Shown: in pieces, positions 55,760-62,118 of the stretch
How positions within the stretch are numbered: position 1 is the stretch's first letter
How the letters are laid out: every line of letters begins with the position of its first letter
Source of the DNA: a virus
IMG/VR virus record: IMGVR_UViG_3300029267_005544
Span: 122,451 to 186,450 of that record
Reading direction: 5' to 3' (one strand)
Length of the DNA: 64,000 nt
The notes under the pieces: generated by a model
Databases searched by the model: none
What the model saw: the letters and a program-made list of their open reading frames with translations, nothing else
Told to the model about the DNA's origin: nothing
Position numbers and translations under genes: made by a program

Positions 55760-55788
55760 TCGGCATATAGTTATAATATGGAATTATA

Positions 55789-55797
55789 TGGTATAAT
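55789..55797 (+). promoter_or_regulatory. Extended -10 promoter of the FISUMP gene
   Basis: TGGTATAAT gives an extended -10 (TGn-TATAAT) without a good -35. The expected start is about 40 bases before the FISUMP gene. A further TATAAT lies at 55772-55777 and a T4-late-like TATAAATT at 55801-55808, so more than one start is possible. Confidence 0.5.
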
Positions 55798-55842
55798 TAT
55801 TATAAATTAAGTGGTAATTATTACTTTCAAAAGGAGGATTTT

Positions 55843-57120
55843 ATGAATATCCAAAAACTTTTTATCGGATTGGTATTCGTATCATTATGCTCCGCTCAAA
55901 TTAACATAAGCGGTACCGTGGTAGATGAAAATGAAAACCCGGTTGTTTTGACAGTCGTGTCACTGTCAAATCATAGAATAGATGATACAACAGACCAAAA
56001 TGGTAATTTCTTACTTTCAGACGGTGTAACCAAGGTCGGAAAGGTAAACAATTCACCCCGCGCATTTTCTGTAAAAATATCGAAAAGCTCTTTACATTTA
56101 AATGCAAATATCAATTCTAATGTTGATATTACAGCGTACAATCTGAAAGGCGCTACAGTATTTAACATTAAAAAAGCGATTCGTATTGGACACAATGCGA
56201 TACCTATTCATAATTGTTCTGGTATTTCATTTTATCAGATTAAAATGAATGGCAGCAGTATTATTATTAAGCATAATTCCATTGGGAAATCATTCTCTCA
56301 TTTTAACACACACAATTCGAATACAGTTGCTTCAATACCGTTTTCTATTCAGGCTAAAAAGGGTGGTTATTATGACTACTCTATACCAATAAAGAATCTC
56401 GATACTAATGGTGTAAAAATCAAGCTGATTAGAAATCCTGATATTGCGGCCGATGCAGATGGAAACGTGTATCAAACCTTTGTTGTTGCCGGGCAGTGCT
56501 GGACAAGTAATCTGAGAACGACCAGGTATAGTGATGGTACAAAGATACCTAATATTGAAGATAAAAATGAATGGAAGGCCTTGGCTTCTCCAGCGTATGG
56601 TTGTAACAAGAAAGTCTCAGGAGTTGACAGTCTTGAAAAATTCGGTTTATTATATAACTGGTATGTTGTTGATCCTGATAATCAGAAAAAAATAGCGCCT
56701 GAAGGATGGCGCGTTCCGACAACCGAAGACTTTATAATAATGGCGGACTTCCTGGTTAAACACGGTCTAACCTGGGACGGATCGACCGAAACTTATAAAC
56801 TTGGTAAAGCGCTCGCATCGAAAGAAGATTGGCTGGAACCTGATTTTACATTAAATCCAAATCCTGATTCTCTTGGTACAATAGGAAAGGATTTGTCAAG
56901 AAATAATAAAGCAGGATTCACAGCCCCACCATCGTCTTACAGGTGTGGGTATACCGGTACCGATAACAAATTAGGGCATACATTTTATATGTGGTGTATT
57001 GATGTAAATAATGATGATTTATCTTATTGTGGAGCGCTACTATACGATAGTGATATGTTCTACCATCAAGCTAGTGCTCATAAACGTTTCGGCCACTCTA
57101 TCAGATTAATTAAAGAATAG
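55843..57120 (+). CDS. Secreted FISUMP-domain protein
   Basis: A 425-residue protein with AAAGGAGG and a type I signal peptide (IQKLFIGLVFVSLCSAQ, cut near A19). Then come a CarboxypepD_reg-like domain (ISGTVVDENENPV ... DQNGNFLLSDG), a beta-sandwich like T9SS sorting domains (ITAYNLKGATVFNI ... NAIPIHNCSGISFYQI), and from ~205 a Fibrobacter succinogenes major paralogous (FISUMP) domain (VAGQCWTSNLRTTRYSDG ... LLYNWY ... APEGWRVPT ... GHSIRLIKE). This is a surface protein family of Fibrobacter and Bacteroidota, so it looks captured from a host. It may alter the host surface as a moron. Confidence 0.8.
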   Translation: MNIQKLFIGLVFVSLCSAQINISGTVVDENENPVVLTVVSLSNHRIDDTTDQNGNFLLSDGVTKVGKVNNSPRAFSVKISKSSLHLNANINSNVDITAYNLKGATVFNIKKAIRIGHNAIPIHNCSGISFYQIKMNGSSIIIKHNSIGKSFSHFNTHNSNTVASIPFSIQAKKGGYYDYSIPIKNLDTNGVKIKLIRNPDIAADADGNVYQTFVVAGQCWTSNLRTTRYSDGTKIPNIEDKNEWKALASPAYGCNKKVSGVDSLEKFGLLYNWYVVDPDNQKKIAPEGWRVPTTEDFIIMADFLVKHGLTWDGSTETYKLGKALASKEDWLEPDFTLNPNPDSLGTIGKDLSRNNKAGFTAPPSSYRCGYTGTDNKLGHTFYMWCIDVNNDDLSYCGALLYDSDMFYHQASAHKRFGHSIRLIKE

Positions 57121-57152
57121 AGAGGTTTAATAAAAAAAAGGAGGATAGCCAT

Positions 57153-57500
57153 ATGAACTCAACTACAGTTCGATGGATTGTCTCAGGCGTTCTCGCTGTT
57201 GGAGCAGCAACGCTATATATTTGGGACAAAAAAAGAAAAAAGCATCAAAATGAAGAATCTGATTCAGATGCTAATGAGACCCCATCTTTTAATAAAGGTG
57301 GGAGTGAATATCGTATGTTTATTTTAAAAAAGCATATTGTTGAAGAAGCAATATGGCGCGGTTTGTCAAAAGATATACCTGGATGGAAACGTGAACATGC
57401 GCCAGATATAAAAAAAATAAACGAATTGTCTAAAGCGGCAACGCTCGGATGGGGTCAAATTGTTGTAAAAATATTACAAAAAGCGGCCGGAAGAAAATGA
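57153..57500 (+). CDS. Membrane-anchored small protein (115 residues)
   Basis: Strong AAGGAGG. One N-terminal membrane segment (WIVSGVLAVGAATLYIW) followed by a basic/acidic linker and a compact C-terminal domain (~50-115, WRGLSKDIPGWKREHAP). It sits in the same transcript as FISUMP and ends before a terminator. Function unknown; lysis, superinfection exclusion or inner-membrane roles are possible. Confidence 0.65.
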   Translation: MNSTTVRWIVSGVLAVGAATLYIWDKKRKKHQNEESDSDANETPSFNKGGSEYRMFILKKHIVEEAIWRGLSKDIPGWKREHAPDIKKINELSKAATLGWGQIVVKILQKAAGRK

Positions 57501-57510
57501 TGATAATATC

Positions 57511-57540
57511 GGGGGCGCATAGCCCCCTTTCCATTTTTTT
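57511..57540 (+). terminator. Rho-independent terminator
   Basis: GGGGGC (57511-57516), a 5-base loop and GCCCCC (57522-57527) form a strong stem followed by TTTCCATTTTTTT. It closes the FISUMP / membrane-protein unit. Confidence 0.8.
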
Positions 57541-57551
57541 AAGGAGGGGTT

Positions 57552-57806
57552 GTGAGAGAAGAAAAAGATTCGCTTGTTATGATTATGAAGCAAGGTAACT
57601 TAATAATAACCAACTGCACACTTATTATGGATGCGCTTAAAGCTATAATGAAAAACCAAAATGATATTATGAAAATGTTGCAGGTTGTTATTTCAAATCA
57701 ATCAAATTCTACCATCAAAGAAGGTGAGCAAAACGATGGAGAGTACGCAACAATACATCCGCCTGTGGATGGAAAAAAGGGAATTACGGAAACAAAGAAT
57801 TCGTAG
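57552..57806 (+). CDS. Small protein (84 residues), GTG start
   Basis: It starts with GTG after AAGGAGGGG. A helical region with many Ile/Met/Asn (~5-50) is followed by a hydrophilic tail. No family. Its 3' end overlaps the next small membrane gene, implying coupled translation in a cluster of tiny genes. Confidence 0.6.
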   Translation: MREEKDSLVMIMKQGNLIITNCTLIMDALKAIMKNQNDIMKMLQVVISNQSNSTIKEGEQNDGEYATIHPPVDGKKGITETKNS

Positions 57807-57876
57807 AAACAGAATAATATTATTTTTTATAATCGGAGGAATCGCATGTGGATTATATTTATTATTTGGACCATAA
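57736..57876 (+). CDS. Small membrane protein (46 residues)
   Basis: The start is placed at ATG 57736, preceded by AAGGTGAG, rather than the longer frame. A basic helix (MEKRELRKQRIRRNR) is followed by one hydrophobic segment (IILFFIIGGIACGLYLLF). This topology, cytosolic basic part then one membrane helix, is seen in small regulatory or lysis-associated phage proteins. No family. Confidence 0.55.
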   Translation: MESTQQYIRLWMEKRELRKQRIRRNRIILFFIIGGIACGLYLLFGP

Positions 57877-58040
57877 TATTTATATGGTGCCTTCTCAGTA
57901 TACTCGGAATATTAAATAATGATAAATCTGCATGGATAGTATCATTTAAAATAAGCTGCATTACATTTATTTTCTATTCTGCAATAGCAGTAATTGTAAT
58001 GTTGATAAAATTCATCTGGTCTAATTTGCCGGATGGATAA
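57846..58040 (+). CDS. Small membrane protein (64 residues), two membrane segments
   Basis: Preceded by GGAGG at 6 bases. Two hydrophobic helices (IIFIIWTIIFIWCLLSIL and ITFIFYSAIAVIVMLIKFI) separated by a short polar loop, a holin-like architecture in very small form. Holin is only one possibility; no lysis enzyme gene is next to it. Confidence 0.6.
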   Translation: MWIIFIIWTIIFIWCLLSILGILNNDKSAWIVSFKISCITFIFYSAIAVIVMLIKFIWSNLPDG

Positions 58041-58068
58041 TAACACTCTTAATCCATAAGGAGATATT

Positions 58069-58230
58069 ATGGATACTGAATCAAAACACACACCAAGTCA
58101 TTGTGATTACACAGAATGTTATCTTTATGATATATGTAATCATAAAGATACACCTCATAATTGTTCTATGTATCGAGATTATATAAAATTAAAAAATATG
58201 GAAAAAAAATATGTAGAAATTGAAAATTAA
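58069..58230 (+). CDS. Small Cys-rich protein (53 residues)
   Basis: AAGGAG is well placed before ATG 58069. The protein has four cysteines in the order C-x4-C-x5-C-x8-C (CDYTECYLYDIC ... DTPHNC), which could bind a metal, followed by a Lys/Glu-rich helix. It ends 2 bases before the tmRNA. Too short for the usual ORF cut-off but probably real. Confidence 0.6.
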   Translation: MDTESKHTPSHCDYTECYLYDICNHKDTPHNCSMYRDYIKLKNMEKKYVEIEN

Positions 58231-58232
58231 CA

Positions 58233-58639
58233 GGGGGTGTATTGGTTTTCGACGTGATGAACTGACGTTTCGGCTGCACGTAGAGGATGATCGTTGGCCT
58301 CTTAAATCATCGGTCACTATCAATAATTGGCAAATCCAATATTGATTTCTGCACACTGTTTGGCGCACTTTGCTATGCAAATGCACATGCAGCTGTTGCA
58401 GAAACCGCCGTCCTCTAATCAAAGAGGACAAACCCGGCGGCAAGAGGGTCGATTTCCGCCGGGTCGCCCAAAGGCCCTGGCTCATGAAGATGCTTCGATT
58501 CATGAGTGAGATTAGGAGCTGGCTGTCATTGTATTCTGTCTGTGGAAGATAGTGGCAGTGAGATTAAATCACCAGACTAAACGTGTAGATGTCGGAAAAG
58601 ATGGCGTTGCGGACAGGGGTTCGACTCCCCTCACCTCCA
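58233..58639 (+). ncRNA. ssrA: Transfer-messenger RNA (tmRNA, ssrA) encoded by the phage
   Basis: The 407-base gene has both tRNA-like ends: acceptor GGGGGTG (58233-58239) pairs with CACCTCC (58632-58638), including the G3-U wobble that alanyl-tRNA synthetase reads. The T-arm is AGGGG-TTCGACT-CCCCT, and the conserved GACTAAACGTGTAGATG precedes it. The tag frame opens at GCA (58377) and stops at TAA (58416-58418) in a hairpin loop (GTCCTC/GAGGAC). The predicted tag is ANAHAAVAETAVL. CCA is not encoded. It rescues stalled ribosomes with host SmpB and tags products for degradation. It follows the small gene at 58069 and probably is cut from that transcript. Confidence 0.9.
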
Positions 58640-58669
58640 CTATTAGAGTAGTTTAAAGAAAGGGAAATT

Positions 58670-59035
58670 ATGAAAAGAGTAAAAGTGAACAAGGCTGAGT
58701 TGCTTGAAACTGTCAAGAAAAATCGTGAAGATCATCACGCAGAATACAAAGTTGCTTTCCAGGAATATATAGAAGCTGGTAAAGTAGCAATCGAGCAGCT
58801 GCTCGATGATTTCAAAAAAGACCCAAATACACCATTGTGTATCGATATAATGGCGCCTGCGTCACATATTGAAGAATATGATGACGCAATTTTAATACTA
58901 GAAGCTTCATGTGAAGAGGAGATCGAACTGGACCGGCAAGAGGTTAACCAGCTCATTCTGAATAAGTGGCATTGGGTTGGAGATCTTGATCACACACGGA
59001 CTATATATGCCAATTATCTGAAAATAAAAAAATAA
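58670..59035 (+). CDS. Conserved phage hypothetical protein (121 residues)
   Basis: Begins MKRVKVNKAELLETVKKN followed by NREDHHAEYKVAFQEY, a helical opening seen in many phage proteins of about this length (recalled, function unknown). The middle contains short strands (LCIDIMAPASHIEEYDDAI) and the end a helix with WHWVGD. Lies between tmRNA and tRNA-Glu with good AAAGGG. Confidence 0.7.
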   Translation: MKRVKVNKAELLETVKKNREDHHAEYKVAFQEYIEAGKVAIEQLLDDFKKDPNTPLCIDIMAPASHIEEYDDAILILEASCEEEIELDRQEVNQLILNKWHWVGDLDHTRTIYANYLKIKK

Positions 59036-59053
59036 TTGGAAAGAATTAACTCT

Positions 59054-59125
59054 GGGAGCATCGTCTAGTGGTCAGGATTCCGGCTTTTCAAGCCGTCGAC
59101 CGGAGTTCAATTCTCCGTGCTCCTA
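59054..59125 (+). tRNA. tRNA-Glu (anticodon TTC)
   Basis: A 72-base cloverleaf: acceptor GGGAGCA with TGCTCCT (G1-U72 wobble), D-arm GTCT/GGAT with loop AGTGGTCA, anticodon loop TTTTCAA (anticodon TTC) on stem CCGGC/GCCGT with the outer pair mismatched, and T-arm CGGAG-TTCAATT-CTCCG. Discriminator A, CCA not encoded. The overall sequence follows bacterial tRNA-Glu. It reads GAA and GAG, useful for an AT-rich phage. Confidence 0.9.
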
Positions 59126-59136
59126 TTAAAATTTAC

Positions 59137-59251
59137 AAGCAACTGACAACTAATCCGTAGCTGGGGAAAAATACGGTGTCGGACTACTCGCCCAGCCCTA
59201 AAGGTTGAGATATACCATCAGCAAAATGAGCTGTAGTCATGTCAGTTGCTT
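59137..59251 (+). ncRNA. Structured RNA candidate with a pseudoknot
   Basis: AAGCAACTGACA (59137-59148) pairs with TGTCAGTTGCTT (59240-59251), 12 bp, continued by ACTA/TAGT after a 2-base bulge. Inside, CCGTA (59155-59159) pairs with TACGG (59172-59176) and its loop segment GCTGGG (59160-59165) pairs with CCCAGC (59191-59196), an H-type pseudoknot with an A-rich loop. A further hairpin is CAGC/GCTG (59219-59233). It lies 11 bases after tRNA-Glu, and T-rich sequence follows. No known class is matched with certainty. It could be a riboswitch, ribozyme or stable small RNA. Confidence 0.65.
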
Positions 59252-59299
59252 TTATTGTTTATAAAAGAGACTTGTTTATTTTACTATAAGGAGGTTTTG

Positions 59300-59410
59300 T
59301 TGAAAAAAATAGCCGTTTTTACTTTCATTCTAATTATCATTGGAATTGTTATTGCTGTTATTATCACACCGGTTAAGGATGATGAATACAGATCCCCTCT
59401 CGGAATATAA
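59300..59410 (+). CDS. Small membrane protein (36 residues), TTG start
   Basis: AAGGAGG is 5 bases before TTG 59300. The protein is one hydrophobic helix (VFTFILIIIGIVIAVIIT) with a short charged end. The strong site and following gene at 10 bases support expression. Function unknown; the structured RNA upstream could control it. Confidence 0.55.
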   Translation: MKKIAVFTFILIIIGIVIAVIITPVKDDEYRSPLGI

Positions 59411-59419
59411 GGAGAATTT

Positions 59420-60157
59420 ATGCACAAAGATATCACTCTATCAGAAAAAGATGACAGAGTTGTAAGCTTAACTGTAAAAACAAACCATAATCAGATATAT
59501 AATATTGACTTAGAATTTTGTTCACATGAATTTGGGCTTGGTTGTGACGATGTCCAGGTTAATGTAACAAAAAAAATGATATCTGAAGAAGGAAAAAGTT
59601 GTCAAGCTATTTTAACACCAAATAGAATATTGCATAGAGAAAAAGTTATTGATGAAAAGCGCGATGGGTATATTATTCCCAATGTATGGTTTGAATTTCA
59701 TCAAATACCAGATGGGCAAGGTTTACCAGCTAAAATTCCTGCTGTAACAAGTCAGAGTTTTCCATACACAATTATAATGCCTAATATGATGATTGTTCCT
59801 AATAGAGAAGATTCAATTTATATGTTCAGTATTAATTTTTTTAATGAGGCTGGAGATTTTGAAGATACTGATGACAATATTGTTTGTATCAATTTATTTA
59901 CAAACCAAAATAAAATTAGAAAGTTAAAAAACGATCTAATTTACAATCTATCAACCCCTTTTAACCCATTGTGGGATAAAGAGCGTAAAGCAGCCGGTGA
60001 ATCAGTTATTCTTCAACACTTATCAACCGGTGTGTATGGAGGTGCTATTGTACTTTCTCCGGAAACGTCGAAATGTTATCTTAATATTGATTTAATATGG
60101 ACGAAAAATGGTAAAGATAATTGGGAACAAAGAACTGGAATTACATGTATACGCTGA
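59420..60157 (+). CDS. Hypothetical protein (245 residues)
   Basis: Unrecognised, mixed strands and loops, without membrane segment. Segments such as YTIIMPNMMIVPNREDSIYM and IPDGQGLPAKIP suggest a beta-sandwich domain. It is the last gene of the plus-strand unit and ends just before the bidirectional terminator. The site AAGGAG is good. Confidence 0.7.
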   Translation: MHKDITLSEKDDRVVSLTVKTNHNQIYNIDLEFCSHEFGLGCDDVQVNVTKKMISEEGKSCQAILTPNRILHREKVIDEKRDGYIIPNVWFEFHQIPDGQGLPAKIPAVTSQSFPYTIIMPNMMIVPNREDSIYMFSINFFNEAGDFEDTDDNIVCINLFTNQNKIRKLKNDLIYNLSTPFNPLWDKERKAAGESVILQHLSTGVYGGAIVLSPETSKCYLNIDLIWTKNGKDNWEQRTGITCIR

Positions 60158-60160
60158 TAA

Positions 60161-60198
60161 CTAAAAAAAAGAGGTTTGTTTCATTCCTCTTTTTTTAG
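60161..60198. terminator. Bidirectional terminator between convergent operons
   Basis: CTAAAAAAAAGAGG (60161-60174) and CCTCTTTTTTTAG (60186-60198) form a stem with an 11-base loop, U-tracts on both strands. It serves the plus unit ending at 60157 and the minus unit ending at 60195. Confidence 0.8.
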
Positions 60199-60368
60199 CT
60201 ATTACGCTCTTCCCATTTTTTTCGAAAATCTTCGCTCTGTGATTCAATCCATTCATATATTGGCCGGTCGCCTAAATCTTTACCAGCTTCTTTATCCTTT
60301 AACTGTTTGTGTTTTTTTATTTCTTCTACCTGATCGTCCATAAATCTTTTCATTCTTGACTTGTCCAT
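60195..60368 (-). CDS. Small charged protein (57 residues)
   Basis: ATG 60368 has GGGAGA at good spacing. The protein is helical and rich in Lys, Asp, Glu (begins MDKSRMKRFMDDQVEE; ends EDFRKKWEERNS). It overlaps the end of the upstream gene by 77 bases in another frame. Unknown function. Confidence 0.5.
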   Translation of the reverse strand: MDKSRMKRFMDDQVEEIKKHKQLKDKEAGKDLGDRPIYEWIESQSEDFRKKWEERNS

Positions 60369-60624
60369 TCTCGTCTCCCTGAGAGCGTAAAGCCAAGTTC
60401 ACATCACGCAAGGATACCATATCTTTAGGCGCATCAGCCACCCTTTTTGAGTTCCATATTGGACAGCACTTAATATTGCATTTAAAATCATTCAGCCTAC
60501 ATAGAACATTAAAATTACCCGGTTTGCCTGCGTATATAAATTTTCTCTCGTCGCAATGGGCCTGGAATACTTGAAAAGGTACTATTTTCTCATTTGATAT
60601 AATTGTAGCACGGTCTATATTCAT
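60292..60624 (-). CDS. Hypothetical Cys-containing protein (110 residues)
   Basis: Starts at ATG 60624 (or TTG 60630), no strong ribosome site, probably coupled to the gene before. Cysteines at LCRLNDFKCNIKCCPIW form a possible metal site; NIDRATIISNEKIVPFQVF is strand-like. The basic C-terminal part overlaps the next gene and may be less reliable. Function unknown. Confidence 0.5.
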   Translation of the reverse strand: MNIDRATIISNEKIVPFQVFQAHCDERKFIYAGKPGNFNVLCRLNDFKCNIKCCPIWNSKRVADAPKDMVSLRDVNLALRSQGDENGQVKNEKIYGRSGRRNKKTQTVKG

Positions 60625-60638
60625 AATCAATAAAATAA

Positions 60639-60863
60639 TTAAAAAATTTTAGATCGTAATTTTTTCTTTGGGCATGTAATTAAATATCCTGTAATTGCGA
60701 AGTTCCCGTTTGGGAGATATGTTTTAAACCACTCTACAGTACTGCCGGGCTCTACCCAGACACCATATACAGTGCCTGGATAATCCCTTGCAGTAGATGG
60801 TGGCGCATGGATAGCTTCCATGCCGTTTTTAATTCTGTTTTTAGTAGGTTTTTGGAACAGCAT
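60639..60863 (-). CDS. Hypothetical small protein (74 residues)
   Basis: Overlaps the end of the SNase gene by 23 bases. Short beta-like protein (TVYGVWVEPGSTVEWFKTYL) with a Lys-rich end. No family. Confidence 0.55.
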   Translation of the reverse strand: MLFQKPTKNRIKNGMEAIHAPPSTARDYPGTVYGVWVEPGSTVEWFKTYLPNGNFAITGYLITCPKKKLRSKIF

Positions 60864-61236
60864 AACCGAGTTTCACCAGTTCATGATTAAGATTTGTCAT
60901 TATTGTATTATCCTTTTTCATATATCTGATAATAGCAATATATCTCCCATATTTTCCTTTACTAAGCTTGGTTGTCTGCACCTGCACATATGTACCTTCA
61001 ATAGCAGTAGCTACGTGCTGTTTCGCTTTTAACCCAAGCGCTTTTTCCTTTTTTCCAGTTTTCTTGCCGAGGCGTGTTTCAAAAGCATCTATCCCATGAA
61101 GCCTTACAGTAGTATGATAATGAGACGAGAAACCAAGATCAATATCAAGCTCAATCGTATCACCATCAATTACTCTTTTGACAAACGCGCTATACTTATA
61201 CTCACCAAGCGAGCATGGTCCTGATTTAATATTCAT
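60841..61236 (-). CDS. Staphylococcal-nuclease-like (thermonuclease) protein
   Basis: A 131-residue SNase-fold nuclease. RVIDGDTIELDIDLG (21-35) supplies the Ca-binding Asp residues; R45 and E53 in VRLHGIDAFE and R98 in KGKYGRY equal the catalytic Arg35-Glu43-Arg87 trio of staphylococcal nuclease. There is no signal peptide, so it acts inside the cell, on host or phage DNA/RNA. Follows the TOPRIM gene without gap. Confidence 0.85.
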   Translation of the reverse strand: MNIKSGPCSLGEYKYSAFVKRVIDGDTIELDIDLGFSSHYHTTVRLHGIDAFETRLGKKTGKKEKALGLKAKQHVATAIEGTYVQVQTTKLSKGKYGRYIAIIRYMKKDNTIMTNLNHELVKLGYAVPKTY

Positions 61237-62118
61237 TTATTCCTCCATTTGATTAGCTATTTCTCTAAGACTAATTTTAGCCTTCTCTTCTTCGGCAACC
61301 ATATGGCTCCATTTATCCGCATCTTTATATTCAGCAATAGTTCTCTCGATTAATTCGACAATCACTTCTGGCTTTAGAGCATCCAATTCCCAGCTCTCCT
61401 GTCCATATTTGATAATATAAGCTTCATACCAAGAATCTTTTGTTTTTGCCGGATTTGGCGGGGGATTAAACTTTTCAATCTGATCGCGATTTAAAGCTAT
61501 TCTATTTACATCCACCCCTCCCATAAATAACCTCATTCTATTCTCGATATCACAAGTCATATCAATTCCACTTGGATCATGATCACCCAAATGGATAATA
61601 ATTGGAATCTGGTCATGAAATTTTTTATACTTACGCAATCTTCGAGCAGCTCTCCACATCTCGCTTTGAGACGTGTATCCTCTGCACGAAAAATAAGGAA
61701 CATCATTAATTCCGCAAATATTCTCGATTACACCAATAAGAGCATCTTTCTCAATCCATACCTCAATACGATAATCCTGATTTGCCCATTTGTCTATTTC
61801 GTATTGTTCAGAGCAAGCCCTAACTATTTCTCCGGGACCACCCCAATGAGAGTTCTTACGAACATTGCGTGTTCTATCTTCAATTGCGCTCCAATCAATT
61901 TCTCCAGCCAATCTTGCATCATTTATGATGTTTCCGAGACGTTTATATTCAGACTGTTTATTTGCAATAAGATCTCTTGAGACAAACTGATAATACAGCT
62001 GCCTGAGAGTTAAATTGAATCCCTTTGCAACGTATTCGTCGATAATTTCATTAGCGTTGTCTATTACTAAACGACTCGAAGCAGAAAATTTTTTTTCTAT
62101 ATATTGTATTTTAGGCAT
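61237..62118 (-). CDS. TopoVI-A/Spo11-like protein with TOPRIM domain
   Basis: A 293-residue protein. LTLRQLYYQFV (37-47) resembles the catalytic Tyr helix of the 5Y-CAP domain (Tyr42/43). The TOPRIM fold follows: WIEKDA (E123) and HLGDHDPSGID with D179 and D181. It resembles the A subunit of topoisomerase VI and phage relatives, but no B (ATPase) subunit is seen nearby; the AAA protein upstream is of another kind. A role in DNA cleavage, recombination or topology is likely. The family is clear by the two motifs; the reaction is not. Confidence 0.7.
   Translation of the reverse strand: MPKIQYIEKKFSASSRLVIDNANEIIDEYVAKGFNLTLRQLYYQFVSRDLIANKQSEYKRLGNIINDARLAGEIDWSAIEDRTRNVRKNSHWGGPGEIVRACSEQYEIDKWANQDYRIEVWIEKDALIGVIENICGINDVPYFSCRGYTSQSEMWRAARRLRKYKKFHDQIPIIIHLGDHDPSGIDMTCDIENRMRLFMGGVDVNRIALNRDQIEKFNPPPNPAKTKDSWYEAYIIKYGQESWELDALKPEVIVELIERTIAEYKDADKWSHMVAEEEKAKISLREIANQMEE

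Noticed and set aside
57846-58040. Firm call of holin for the 64-residue protein
   Set aside because: Two membrane helices alone are not enough, and no endolysin or spanin gene is next to it.
58327-58552. Short plus- and minus-strand frames across the tmRNA
   Set aside because: They lie wholly inside a well-supported tmRNA and lack ribosome sites; only the 13-codon tag is translated there.
59137-59251. Assignment of the pseudoknot RNA to pistol or HDV-like ribozymes or a preQ1 riboswitch
   Set aside because: The pseudoknot layout is only broadly similar; conserved core bases of those classes could not be placed.
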